In this document: positions 43,969 to 55,600 of the stretch, piece by piece
How positions within the stretch are numbered: the stretch's first letter is position 1
Layout: each line of letters starts with the position of its first letter
Assembly (NCBI GenBank): GCA_033439765.1
Contig: JAULSN010000002.1
Span: 806,001 to 870,000, forward strand
DNA: 64,000 bases
Source of the DNA: Lasiosphaeria ovina
Lineage: Eukaryota; Ascomycota; Sordariomycetes; Sordariales; Lasiosphaeriaceae
Direction of reading: 5' to 3'
Position numbers and translations under genes: made by a program
Notes under the pieces: model-generated
The model's input: the letters and a program-made list of their open reading frames with translations, nothing else
Databases searched by the model: none
Told to the model about the DNA's origin: nothing

Positions 43969-45171
43969 ATGGCATCACCTTCGGCGCCAGTGCCCAGCAG
44001 CGATGCTACCGGGAAGAAGCCGTCTCAGCCGGTCGCCATTGTGTGCATTGGCATGGCCGGGTCGGGCAAGACGACGTTTATGCAGCAGATCAACGCCCAC
44101 CTGCACGGCAAGAAGGAGCCGCCGTATGTGATCAACCTCGACCCGGCGGTGACGCACGCGCCGTTTGAGAGCAACATCGACATCCGCGACTCGGTGAACT
44201 ATAAGGAGGTGATGAAGCAGTACAATCTGGGGCCGAATGGAGGCATCCTGACGTCGCTGAATCTCTTCGCGACAAAGGTCGACCAGGTCGTGGACCTACT
44301 GGAGAAGAGGGCGACGCCCGACCCAGCGAACCCGGCGCGCAAGCCGATCACAAACATCATAGTCGACACGCCCGGCCAGATCGAGGTGTTCGTGTGGTCT
44401 GCGTCGGGAACCATCCTGCTCGAGTCGCTGGCCTCGTCCTTCCCTACTGTCATCGCATATATTATCGACACGCCGCGCACGAGTTCGACGTCGACGTTTA
44501 TGAGCAACATGCTCTACGCGTGCAGCATCTTGTACAAGACGAAGCTCCCCATGATCCTCGTGTTCAACAAGACCGACGTGAAGGACGCGTCGTTTGCCAA
44601 GGAGTGGATGACGGACTACGACGCCTTCCAGGCCGCGCTGAACCAAGACGAGATGAACAACGCCTTTGGCGGCCAAGAGGGCGGGGACGGCATGGGTTCG
44701 GGGAGCGGCTACATGGGCAGTCTGCTGAACAGCATGAGCCTAATGCTGGAGGAGTTTTACACGCATCTGAGCATGGTCGGCGTCAGTTCGCTCTACGGCA
44801 CCGGGATCGACGAGTTTTTCGAGGCAGTCAAGGAAAAGGCCGAGGAGTTCAAGCGCGACTACCAGCCAGAGCTTGAGAAGAGGCGCGATGAGAGGGAAGA
44901 AAACAAGAAGAAGGCGAGAGAGCGGGAGCTGGACAAGATGATGAAGGGCATGTCGATGGGTGGCGGCTCGAAGGATGTGACAGTGGGCGACATTATGGAG
45001 GACGACCAGGGTTTAGATGCTCTCAGCACCGACGAAAGTGACGATGACGATGACGATGACGACGAAGAAGCCGGCCATGGCCTGCAGAACAGATACGAGG
45101 CTGCCATGCAGGAAGACTCGGTTGCCACAGACGCAAGTTTTGCCAAGTATCTCTTTACGCAGCAAGGATAA
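43969..45171 (+). CDS. NPA3: GPN-loop GTPase 1 (Npa3/XAB1)
   Basis: A single exon of 400 aa. G1 GMAGSGKTT (28-36), the family-defining Gly-Pro-Asn loop (GPNGG, 88-92), G3 DTPGQIE (133-139) and G4 NKTD (200-203) are intact. The C-terminal third is a charged coiled coil ([18 protein letters not shown]) followed by an acidic run of eight Asp. Npa3/GPN1 assembles and imports RNA polymerase II into the nucleus as a dimer with GPN2 or GPN3. Its convergent neighbour encodes the RNA polymerase subunit Rpb12, a suggestive pairing that may be chance. A run of A precedes the start. Confidence 0.95.
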   Translation: MASPSAPVPSSDATGKKPSQPVAIVCIGMAGSGKTTFMQQINAHLHGKKEPPYVINLDPAVTHAPFESNIDIRDSVNYKEVMKQYNLGPNGGILTSLNLFATKVDQVVDLLEKRATPDPANPARKPITNIIVDTPGQIEVFVWSASGTILLESLASSFPTVIAYIIDTPRTSSTSTFMSNMLYACSILYKTKLPMILVFNKTDVKDASFAKEWMTDYDAFQAALNQDEMNNAFGGQEGGDGMGSGSGYMGSLLNSMSLMLEEFYTHLSMVGVSSLYGTGIDEFFEAVKEKAEEFKRDYQPELEKRRDEREENKKKARERELDKMMKGMSMGGGSKDVTVGDIMEDDQGLDALSTDESDDDDDDDDEEAGHGLQNRYEAAMQEDSVATDASFAKYLFTQQG

Positions 45172-45567
45172 AAAGGGCTAAAAGTGTTGGGAAAACAACT
45201 TTATCGGGCATTGTAGGGGCTGGGGCATTCATGGCATTCTCGGCGTTTGGACGGACATGATATCATGATGGGGACTGTAAGAATTAGGCCTAGACTGCAT
45301 GAAAGGACAAGTCTAAAAAGTTTGCCCGCTGCCCCCGAAATTCGTTTCCTCGAACGCCTCGATGAAGAACATGTTCATAGTGATAAGACAACCACCGCAA
45401 CCCCGTTCCCCTCAAAGAAAGCAAAGGTCTCTGTTTCATCCACTATCCATTGGGTGATGGTTCAAGCGCTCGCGAGCGCCTGGTTATGGCACGGCACGAC
45501 TAAGAGACTAATTTGCGAAGCTGAATAATAAGCCGTGCCCCGTCGTCTGAGATATTGCCTGCCCGTA
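45172..45567. other. Convergent 3' ends of NPA3 and RPB12
   Basis: A 396-bp spacer with no gene. Both flanking genes should terminate here. Confidence 0.6.
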
Positions 45568-45890
45568 CTACCGCGCCTCGAACTGTACCATTCTGTAGAG
45601 GAAACACGGGTAGTCAGCTACATCAGCCTCGTGACTGCAGAACAAAATAAGAACAGCGAAATGGCTGTCTCTCACCTCTTGGTGCGCTCCTTGTAGAGCA
45701 CGCGGGCGCCGCACTTTTGGCAGCGGATGGGAGCGCCCTTCTCGAGCGGCACGCGCACCGCGCAGTCGCCGCAGATGTAGAACATGGTCGACGCGCTGCT
45801 GTCGGGAATGAACTCGCGCGCCGGGAACGCCGCGCTGCCGCCAAACGTCGGCGAGTTGCCCGTGGGCACCTGGTAGCTCTCGCGAGACAT
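45568..45890 (-). CDS. RPB12: RNA polymerase I/II/III shared subunit Rpb12 (ABC10-alpha)
   Basis: Exons 45890-45676 and 45592-45568 (83-bp intron) encode 79 aa. MSRESYQVPTG matches the family start. The zinc ribbon is complete: YICGDC and IRCQKCGARVLYKERTKR, then the invariant C-terminus MVQFEAR supplied by the 25-bp last exon. It is a structural subunit of all three nuclear RNA polymerases and binds near Rpb2/Rpb3. ATG 45890 is chosen over 45947 because the family begins MSRE. Confidence 0.95.
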
Positions 45891-46467
45891 GACGAACGAC
45901 GGGTTTTGGTGAGAGATGGATGGACAGGTCTTGCGCTTCGGCTGCAATGGCGATGTGATGCGATGTGCTGCTGTTTCGTTCGGTTGGAGAGCTCGGAATC
46001 TGTCTGTCTGGATGTCGGGCGAGATGGGTGAAGCAAGCGGTGGTGGGTGGGGGGGAATGGATCCGGCGGGGGCGGTCTTGAAAGAAAAAAGGCGGCACGC
46101 TATGGCAGAATCGCGCGCTAAAGCTTTGGCCTACCGCGAAGGTTGAAGGGAAGGGGTCCAAGCTGCGTATTACACGTCACGTGCCCCATTCCGGACGCTG
46201 AGCCAGGTACCACCAGGTAGGAACAGGGCAAGAAGTTAATATTAGAAGCAACGACCAAGGAAAGGCGCCTTGGCAATTACGGGATCGCAAGTCTGTCGGG
46301 CGCGTCCAATCCCTGTGCCGAGGCTGCTGTGACCATGTCTGTGAATGCTCGGGTCTGCAATGGCTTTTCTACCCTGACGGAAAGAGCTGTTCCGTATCTT
46401 ACTTATCACGCAACACCACGGGATATTAGCCACCCTCTCCAACAATACCTACGAATATTGCACTAAA
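45891..46467. promoter_or_regulatory. Shared upstream region of RPB12 and the HIT gene
   Basis: 577 bp between divergent start codons. It contains a cacgtgcc E-box-like word (about 46178-46185) and a CT/GA-rich stretch next to RPB12. No gene was found. Confidence 0.4.
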
Positions 46468-47097
46468 ATGATGGCGCCGCCATCCGCAACAGCAGCCCAG
46501 TCGGCTTTTGATCCCGGCCTGCACCACGCCCACGACTCGGCATCGTGCCCCTTTTGCCGGATAGCGGCCATCTACGGCCCGTACGACCCGGCTGACCCGC
46601 CGGCGGCCGAGTCCGACGCGCTGAACCCGGACGCCAGCGCGCCCAACCCCGCGACGTTTGTCGTGCTGTCGACGCCGCTGCTGGTCGCCTTCCTGGACAT
46701 CATGCCGCTGTCGCGCGGCCACGTCCTGCTGTGCCCGCGCGAGCACCGGCCGAAGCTCACCGACGTCACGGCCGCCGAGGCGCAGGAGATGGGCGGCTAC
46801 CTCCGCGTGCTGTCGGCCGCCGTCGCCCAGGCCACGGGCGTGCGCGACTGGAACGTCGTCCAGAATAATGGTGCGGCGGCCGCGCAGGTCGTGCCCCACT
46901 GCCACTTCCACATAATACCGCGCCCGGAGCTGCGCGACAAGAGGAGCGAGCGGTTCACGGCCACCATGTTCGGGCGCGGTACGCGCGAGGATCTGGACGA
47001 GGACGAGGCGGCGCCGCTGGCCGAGCGCATCAGAGAGGCCGTCGCCGAACTCCTTCACGGCGAAGCGCCGCCCGACAGCAGCAAGCCAAAGTTGTAG
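46468..47097 (+). CDS. HIT-family nucleotide hydrolase (HINT-like)
   Basis: A single exon of 209 aa. CPFC (27-30) is a zinc-binding start typical of HINT relatives. The histidine triad is intact (PHCHFHIIP: His144, His146, His148), preceded by LVAFLDIMPLSRGHVLL and WNVVQNNG. Such proteins hydrolyse AMP-linked or dinucleoside substrates; the exact substrate is unknown. It has an alanine/proline-rich insertion (about 40-62) and an acidic C-terminus absent from the smallest HINTs. Convergent with the aldo-keto reductase gene. Confidence 0.88.
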   Translation: MMAPPSATAAQSAFDPGLHHAHDSASCPFCRIAAIYGPYDPADPPAAESDALNPDASAPNPATFVVLSTPLLVAFLDIMPLSRGHVLLCPREHRPKLTDVTAAEAQEMGGYLRVLSAAVAQATGVRDWNVVQNNGAAAAQVVPHCHFHIIPRPELRDKRSERFTATMFGRGTREDLDEDEAAPLAERIREAVAELLHGEAPPDSSKPKL

Positions 47098-47396
47098 TCA
47101 AGGGAGTAATGGCACCTTACTTCTTCGCCACTTAGAGCACTTCACTTTTTACGGCTGGCCGTTGTACCCGCAGCTGAGCTCGTGATATGCAGCTGTTCTG
47201 GAAATCACGTATGTTTACTTCCGCTCATAAATTACGGGATGAAAAGATCCTAATTTGGTGTGTCTATGCCTAGTCTAGCGTGTAAAGGGAGTCCGTAATA
47301 TCTAATATTCTCGAATTTCCCAAACAGCTCCGATGGACATATCCCCAGCCCAATCAATACGTGCCAAACCCTTTGGGTGCTCTTCTGGCGGCTCGA

Positions 47397-48477
47397 TCAC
47401 TCGTCGTCGCCATAGAAGACGGTGACCGGCAGCCAGCCATCCTGGCAAACCTTGAAGCGGTCCGGGATGGCGTCAATCTTGGCCACCTCGTCGTCGCTGA
47501 GGCTCCAGCCATCGAGATCATAGTTTGCCTCGACGCGCGACGTCGTCACGGTCTTGGGCAGGACGCTCCAGCCCTTCTGCAGCCCCCACACGAGCAGGAT
47601 CTGCTGCGGCGTGCGGCTCTTGGCCTTGGCGATCGCGTTGATCGTCTCGTTGCTATACAGCGGCGAGTCGCTGCTGCCCAGCGGGGAATAGCCCGAGGTA
47701 TGGATGCCGTGGGCCTTGTTGTAGGCGACCAGCTTGGGGGATGGGTTGCCCGGGTGAAGCTCGATCTGGTTCACCGCGGGGACAATCTGCACGTGGCCAG
47801 CGCCTGGTCAGTTTCTGTGCGATGGTCTGCTGTGCAGCAGCGTGATTGGCCTGAAACTGCCTCAGACCTTGATGGGGGGGGGGGGCAGGGTAGCGCACCT
47901 TGCAGCTTGGGTCATTCAACAACTTCTCAAGATTCTTGATGCCAAAGTTGCTGACGCCAATGTTTCTGACCTTGCCGGTTCCAATCAACTTCTGCATCTC
48001 GCGCCAAGTGTCGACAAAGTCCCAGTCCGCATAGGCCTTGCCCTCGTGGTCTGGATCCAGCGAGCACGGCCAGTGCATCAGGTACAAGTCGACATAGCTG
48101 GTTCCCAGGTTCTTGAGCGACTGGTCGATTCCTTCGGCCACGCGCTTGTGCCATGGGTTGTCCAGCTTCGTGGTCAGCCAGATATCCTCGCGCGGCACGC
48201 CCGACGCGCGGATGCCTTCGCCGACCTCCTTCTCGTTGCCGTAGGCGAACGCCGTGTCGATGTGGCGGTAGCCGGCTCTCAGGGCGGCCTCGACAGCCTT
48301 CTCAACCTGGCCGGGCTTGGATTGCCAGGTACCCAGGCCGATTCCGGGGACGGAGTCGCCTGAGTTGAGCTTGAAGGTTTTCCTGGGACATCGAGTTAGC
48401 GGGTAAATGGCCAATACAGCAGACCGAGCTAAGATGCCGTAGCGGTTCACTTACGCTGTGTTCTTGACGGCGGCCAT
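47397..48477 (-). CDS. Aldo-keto reductase
   Basis: Exons 48477-48455, 48382-47899 and 47786-47397 encode 298 aa. The catalytic tetrad is intact: Asp50, Tyr55 (HIDTAFAYGNE), Lys80 (LTTKLDN) and His111 (LYLMHWP). The N-terminal GDSVPGIGLGTWQ and the NQIELHPGNP, YSPLGSSDSP and IDAIPDRF blocks place it with small cytosolic NADPH-dependent reductases of aldehydes/sugars, such as glycerol or xylose reductase relatives. The intron between exons 2 and 3 contains a run of C (plus-strand G run, 47875-47885). The first coding exon is only 23 bp; the join NTA-KTFKL preserves phase. Substrate is unproven. Confidence 0.9.
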
Positions 48478-48647
48478 GGTTTCTTTTCCGCTGTAACGAG
48501 TAGATTTCACTGGTATATCTGTCGTTGAAGTTGGGTTGGGGAGAGAAATAGCTTCAGGACGTTGGTATTTTTTTTTAGAAGGAAAATAAATTCAGAGCTT
48601 CCAGATTTCTCTACGTGAATAAAGAGAACGGAATCTGCGCGGCAATG

Positions 48648-48682
<35 letters not shown>
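48648..48682. repeat. GA microsatellite
   Basis: About 35 bp of nearly perfect ga/ag dinucleotide repeat in the region upstream of the aldo-keto reductase gene. Confidence 0.85.
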
Positions 48683-49081
48683 CTGCTACTTCCAGAAAGA
48701 AAGGCCCCCAGTCTATGACATGCTGTCGAGACCAACACCGTCATACAATGTTCGCCGCAACTGTGCCCCGCACTTGGCGGACACCAACCATTGCAGTGAT
48801 CAGAGAGACTAACCTAGAACTTACTAAGGCACATGCAGTTTAGGTAAAAGATAGGAAGCCCAGTTATTATTATTCAAGAACAAAAGTCGGTTCCAAGTGG
48901 ACGCGGGGTGAACTGTGGTATAATACGGACACTGGACACTGTAACATAATCTCACAAATACTGGAGCCCAGAGAGGAAACCGCGCGAGCTGGCTGCTCAA
49001 AGGCAACACGAATGTGAGGCTGCCACAAAGGTCCTTTAGGTAGAGAACCCAAGTGGCATAGAGCAACATTGGATCAAAATC

Positions 49082-49145
49082 CCATCCTGCTTGTTTAGGA
49101 GTCTGCATCGAAGATTTGCGCACGGCTCCTGAACAAGCAGGATGG
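49082..49145. repeat. Inverted repeat with 20-bp arms
   Basis: Arms 49082-49101 and 49126-49145 pair at 19 of 20 positions around a 24-nt loop. It has no terminal duplications, so it is not obviously transposon-derived. Its place is 400 bp beyond the 3' end of the ChAPs gene. Confidence 0.7.
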
Positions 49146-49540
49146 AATTGGGAATCGCTTCCATCTTATCGCTGCCGCTTACCCCTGATTGCCTGCACAA
49201 TCCAACACTCGAGAGGATGAGGGAGCGGGGCTTCAGGAGGCGTCACACGAAATGCTGGAACTCGGACGGATTTACGGTGCTTGGGTTCGATCTGTTTAGG
49301 GTACGGATACTGTACCCCCTATCCTCATTGCAAGATGACTACGAGGGAATTATATTATTACACACGACTGACATAGGGAGGTCAAAAGATACGAGTAAAA
49401 TTGAGTAATGGACTTTTTTCCCCAAGATTGAGAAAACCCTTCACCAGCCAGCGCTGCAAAAATAACTTGCTAAGAGGTAGAAACAAGCAACGAGCTACAT
49501 TGAAACTGCTTTTCGCCTCTCGTTCTGACCACGTACTCAA

Positions 49541-52014
49541 TCAACCATCTGTACCACTGCTCCTGAAGGTGGCACATAACGCCGCGTAATGATGGGTCAG
49601 GTCGAGGACATTCTGTGGCAGGCTCGTGGCCTGTACAATGCTCCTCACCTTCACGGCCCCCTCGTCCTCGATCAACATCCGGACTGTGTGGAGCAATTCG
49701 GGCGAGAACTCGCTGTACCATCTGTACTGCCACGTTACTAGCCGGATTGTTGCGGCAATTGTCTCCCGCGTGTTCTTGTTCTTCTCAAACACCCGCAATA
49801 TTCCCGTCAGCGCCTTGGGACTGAACCGCAGAGACAGACAAGCCCGGTACGCCTCTACGGCTTCGTCGATATGCTGCAGTCGCTCGGCGAGGCTGCCGAG
49901 AATCTCCCATTCCTCGGCCGACTTCTTGTACTGCATGCTTTGCGCACGATATTGCGCCATCTGTGTCCTCCAGATAGTATAAACACGGAGATCTTCGTAG
50001 AGAACCATAAATAAACTGTCCAGCCAGCGTTCACAGAGTCGCTTATTGTTCAGGCGCGAGAAATGCTCATCAATGTCACCCTATATCGGAGAGTCAGCAA
50101 CGTGTCTAGGCTGGGTCAAAAAGCTCTCCACGGGTGTGAAAAAATGCGCAAGCCGAGACTCGGGTATTGCGATATGTCGGAGCTGCAGGCACTCACATTC
50201 TCGCCGTCCTTTTTGACCTCTTCCGGATCCATGGCGCTGGACGGCCTCTCCAGATCAGCGGCCTTCCCATTGGCGACAAGAGTAGGCGCCATAGATGCGC
50301 TGTCGGCCTCTTTAAGCGTATCGTTGTCCTTCTCCACGTCCTCTTCCCCTTCGCCATCAGAGGTATCGCCATTGGTGGCAGGATCTGGAGTTCCGCGAAG
50401 GGCATCGGTGCTAGCGTTGCGTTTCGCGGGATACGCCTGCTGCACCGTCTCCTGCTTCTCGCTCCGGTACTCATCTTCCATGACAAAAACATTGCTGCGA
50501 ATTTTCAACAGCTGGTCCCATCCGATCTTGGCTGTCATCTCGGTCAAAATGCCATATGCCTGTTTAAAGGTCCCGCGATACGCGGACGCGCGGAGATTGA
50601 GGAGATTCGGGTCAACCTGCTCCGAGTATCTTGATTCGGGCTCGCTGTCGATCTCGTCTAGCCTCGTCTCGGGGAGGGTGGGGAGAAGAACGTCCTTAGG
50701 CTCAGGCATGATAGGGGCATCCTTGTCCTGGTAGGTAAACATGGGGCAAGAGTTGAGAATCGTGAGGGCATTCTCCCAGTCCTCCATGGCAACATAGACC
50801 TGGGCAAGTCTCGCCCATGTCCCAAATTCACTTGGTGCGGCGATAGTACTCCGGTCCGCACAGCCGAGGGCCATGCGCAACCTCTCCTCCTTTTGTTCCG
50901 GCGTCGCTGCAATCTCGGCCTTCTTCAGCAAAAACTCTGCCTGGGTGTCGAGCATCACGTAGTCCATGGGGTGTTCCTTGAGAGCTTCGTGGAGAATGCG
51001 AACCCCTTCAACTTCCTCGTTGCCCATAAACAAGACCTTGGATAGCAGCGAGGCTACTTCAACATTCTGCGAGCGCAGCTTTTCAAAGAGGTTGATTCCC
51101 GATGCATAACGACCGGTTGTGTGAAAGTACTTCAAAATGCCGGTTGTCAGGTGGTTGGAAACGGCATTGGGAACTTGCACAACCGCATCGGAACCAAGCT
51201 GCCAGCCTGCGAACACGTGTCAGTGAGATCCACGAGCGAAGTTGGTGCGTCATATCACCCTTACCCCTGAAGAATAGCTGCTCGGCAGAGCTAAGGAATC
51301 GATGCTCAGTCTCGGTGCTGGTGACGGGGTTGAATCGCCTGACACCCATAATCTTTCTGATTGTGTCGCCACTGCCGTCGTCGGCATACGAATAGGCTCG
51401 AAGTACGCTGCAGAGATATGTCTCGAGCCAGAGCTCGTCGGTCGCCTTCCGCTTCTCGCCTCGCTCATCAATGCAGTAGCTTTCGACGGAACCGGGGAAG
51501 GGAGCATGCACGCGCATGTCAACTCGAGAGAATGCATTGTAGCAGCTAGTTGGCAGCATCAGCGGTTGCATCAATGTTTAGATTGGCACCAAGGGAGAAA
51601 AGACACCTACCAGTAAGTTCCCTCGACGGTTTTGGCAGTCGCCCCCTGTCCGAACTCCTTATACGTCAAGGTGTTTACATAGGCAGCAAGACTCGCCGAG
51701 GACGATGCGTCTACGCCGGTAACATGATGGTAAACACCGATCTTTACGTCATGTTAGTCAACTATAGGAACGGCAGCATCAGGGCTCAGGCCAGCGCGAA
51801 CCTGCTTTGTTGGATTCCTCAGAGGTTGCTTCAACAGGTGAACGAGATCGGGGGGGCCAAGCTCGCGCAAAGCGATCAAAGACTCGGTGCGGGCATCAAT
51901 TGCTTCGTGGAGAACCTCTTCGGTGATCCTGAGCAAAGGCACATTGTTAGCTATTCGGCCTTATGCGATGACGACGATGGTGAATGCGTACTCGGGGACA
52001 GCTGGCGCAACCAT
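49541..52014 (-). CDS. ChAPs family exomer protein (Bch1/Bud7/Chs6-like)
   Basis: Six exons (52014-51992, 51928-51802, 51741-51611, 51545-51265, 51206-50197, 50080-49541) encode 703 aa. Recognised blocks: LRELGPPDLVHLLK near the N-terminus, YNAFSRVDMRV, ELWLETYLCSVLRAYSYADDG, then TPR repeats (about residues 200-450) and the C-terminal LDSLFMVLYEDLRVY and EWEILGSLAERLQ. A Ser/Glu/Asp-rich insertion lies around 430-520. In yeast ChAPs with Chs5 form exomer, which carries chitin synthase Chs3 and other cargo from the trans-Golgi. The 5' exon (23 bp, donor GTACGC) gives MVAPAVPE; this start is the weakest part of the model. Confidence 0.9.
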
Positions 52015-52689
52015 TGCAACGATGGGTGGGCCGCCGCGTGGCGGGATTGGCGATGGATGGAGAGCTTGCGACGGGATGCGAGGTTGTAAACTCGAAAGGA
52101 CCAAGGTTGCCGATCTATTGGCAATGAGACATTTGCGCGCGGCCGGTTACTGGCTTCGCGCTTCCTGCTGCGAGCTAGGCGATGTCGTCCAACGTCTTGA
52201 TCGGATCCCCGTTCCTGCGGAATTTGTGTTCGCAGCTCTGTGTCCTGGCCTAGCCAGATGTGTCAGGTCCAGGTCAGGCAGCTTGCTTGCTTGGTGCTGC
52301 ACTACACTGCACTGGCTGCACAAAGATACATACAGAACGCACGGACCTGTTAAGAAAGCTGAACCGTGCGCGCTGTTGAATGTGCCACACTAACTTACAG
52401 GTATCTAAGGTACCCTAGCCACACCTACCTTACCTTACCAATTAAGCTCATGCCCACCGCGGGTGCTAGGTCGCGGTCGCGCCCCACGCATAGTATTGTA
52501 CACGCCCCGGCTTACAACGGTTCGGGCGTTTCTACACCTCAGTCTAGGAACATTCAGCATTTAACTTTTGGTTCAATCCAACACAGGGCCAACATCGACG
52601 TTCCCGCCGCGGAATTGAACGTCGCTGTTCCTTTCTCTTCAGTACCTCTTGTTGCGAAGAAAATATATGCATTTTAACAATTTGGCAAC
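52015..52689. promoter_or_regulatory. Divergent upstream region of ChAPs and HIR3
   Basis: 675 bp between the two start codons. Composition is mixed with several accttacctta-type repeats (52390-52440) and no TATA box of note. No gene was found. Confidence 0.4.
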
Positions 52690-55600
52690 ATGGTAGGCAC
52701 ATGGGATGCCGTTCGTCGCGACACTGACGTTTTGCTAACGCGACGCTCTCCCCAGCCAGCTTTCTTAGCCATCAATGTCGAGCCCGAGGACAATGTCGAC
52801 GAGGAGGTCGATACAACTCGGGAACTTCAGGTTTGTGCGTCCGCGCAGTTTGCCCCGTCCAGCCGCTCACAGGTGGATCCCACCCAGGTCGACGATTCTT
52901 TGAAATTATTCCAGACTGCCCTCAAGCTTCACGCGCAAGGGCCCCGGTTCTTCGACGAAGCCTCTGACGCCTACGATGCGCTATTCGAGTCTGAGATCTT
53001 CAAGTACCCCGAGGCGAAGACCGAGTACGAGCGCAACGAGAGGCGACCAGATGGAACCTTCGTCGTAGAACCCGTGTTTGCGCCCGGCGCCGACGTAGCC
53101 CAAGCCGACGTCGACGGAATCGGCTCTCTTCTTCCTCAGGCCTTGTATCTGTCATATAAGAATCATGGCCAGTTTGTTGTGGACCGCATCAAGCATAGGG
53201 CGCGCACGGCGCCACCCGCAGCAGCAAAAGCCGTCTTTGACACCCCAGAAGTCCAGGATGACGCACACAGAGCCCTCGACGACTTCAACGCCGCCCTTGA
53301 CCGCGATCCGTCAGATGCAGAACTATGGCGGAAAACTGCTCGCGTTGCTGCTTTCCTCAAGAGCGCTCGCATCAGTCGGTATAGTTTGGAGGCAGCCGTC
53401 GAGCTCGACGATGACCCGGCAGTTGTGGAGGTTGAACCGCCGTCTTTGGCTGAGGGCTTTGCTGGAGAGCAGCTTAAAGAACAGCTGGAGGTTTTGGACG
53501 ACAAAATGGCTTTGACCCACCCCGCAATGGTTCCTTTTCGTGAGAGGGGCTTGCTGCCGCAACTGAAGCGATTCCTGGATCCCATGCCATTCCTCCCTAA
53601 TCCAACAAAGTCAGTAGCTATCCCGAAGGAGCAGTCGGATCCTGTCGCAGCGCCTCGCCTAGTCCTTGAAATCTCGAGCTACTCTTGGGCCGAATTGGGC
53701 ACGGCTTTGGTTCGTTTTGTCGACGAACACGGGTTGTCCGGACAAGCTGTTCTCATTCAGGGTCCTGTTATGGTTTTCGAGAACGACGTCCAAATGGAGA
53801 TTGATAAACAACTACAGCCCTTGGATTCCTCTCCGCCCCGGATTAGGATAGCAGATCCTACTACAACGGAAGAAACCTCTGCCAAAAAACCCAAGGACGC
53901 TGGCTCCGTTGTGAAAGAACCAAAGTCAGCGACTGTCGAGGGCGTCACTCCCAGGGACCAGCGTCTCCCAGAACGGAGCAACTCACTCCCCTCAAGAAAG
54001 CGCTCACAGTCGGTGGCAGGCTTGGCGGATGCGCAAGATGAAGAAAATGCCGATACCAAGAGAAGCAAGCGAACGAGACGTCGAGATACGGCAGCCGAGG
54101 AGGCCATGGATCCTGCTACTCTTCTCGCGACCCAGCTACAGCCTTTTCAGGCTGCTGATCAGAATCTCTTCCAGACCACAAAGAACCTCCTCGAAAACCT
54201 AGGTGTGACAGATCGGGTCACTCTTGACAGACTCGCCGAAGTCCTTGATTCATGTGCCTCGGATGACCGGACAGGCAAAATCCAAAACGTATCAACAAGA
54301 GATCTGCGTGATGCTATTGTGAAATTTGACGACGACACCGCAAAGATCTTGCTAGGGGACGGAGAGTCTTTTGCGCCTAGCCTCTCTGGGTTCCTCGAGC
54401 ATGCAAAGGCCGGTTCTCAGCGAACTGTCGAGCCTCCGGCTTTCGATGACACGCGAGGCGTGCGGAGCTTTGTGGAAAAGTCGAATGCAGGATGGAACAC
54501 GGTACATGACATTGCATACTTGTATGCAATGGCTATGGTTCAGAGTTACGAGCACCTCAAGTGGTCCGAGCAGATGAAGACTTGTGTGGTCCAAGTTATC
54601 AGCCACCTTGATGGAAGCATCTATGAGAGAGTTCTATATGAGCTCGAGGTGTGCCAGACGGGCGGCCAGGAGGAGATGCTCAACGACATCATCAGCCTCA
54701 TCCACATGCTGCTCGAGCTTCACCTCGATGTTTACGAGCGCATTACGAATCCTAACAGCGTAGTTGACCAAATCACGAGGATTGAAATGCGAGAGAGGCT
54801 CGAGAGATGGCTTCACCTCACCACTGATGTCAGCCGGCGTCACGTACAGAATCCGGACGATTCATTCTCGCTTCGTCTTCTCTGGGCTGCAGCCTGTTCT
54901 ACGACGGTCGCGAAAGACATAGCGCGCGACCACATCCTCACCTGCTGGTACAGCTTACGCGATTACCTTGGCGGGTCGCCTGCTGCCGACATCAGCCTGC
55001 CAAATAACGCCGTCATGTCCGAGATCTCATCGGCTGCTGCAGACCGTGAGATATCCAAGTTGACGACGATGGACTTCTTTTTGGGCCTGTTCCAGGAAGA
55101 CATGGGAGATCCCGCGTCCGTCATTGAAACTCTGGAGCCCGTTCTGAATCCCGACTCGGTCGCAATCAATGCAGCTGTGCCCGAGACCAACGGGACCAAC
55201 GGGGACAGCGGCAAGCATAAAACGGTCGGCCAACCTATCAAGGAGGTTGCAAGCCAGGGCCTGCAAGACCTCTGGAAGTTTCTGCAGGGAAGCAGCACTG
55301 AGCTACGTCTGCTCCTTTGGGCAAGGCTCGGAGAAGCATACGGAAAAATCGAGTACGCCACAAAGCAGTTTTCCTGCCTGCTGCGGAGTATCGAGACAAT
55401 TGTCGCCGACTTTGAGCGCGACGATTACATCAATACCCCCCAAGAGTCCCGAAAAGGTCTTTTCATGACATCGTTGAAGGCCCTCGACCAACTCGTTATT
55501 GACTCGTTGTATCTGGCCTTGAACGACAACAGCTCGTTTGACATCGTCGATGAAGATCACTTGCGGTCTACTCTGTCTGCCCTGGCAAAAGTCAACTGCC

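Larger units (their letters stand above)
48478..49540. other. Intergenic region with GA microsatellite and hairpin
   Basis: No gene. It contains (GA)n at 48648-48682 and an inverted repeat at 49082-49145 (own entries). The left end is the reductase promoter side, the right end the 3' flank of the ChAPs gene. Confidence 0.55.
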
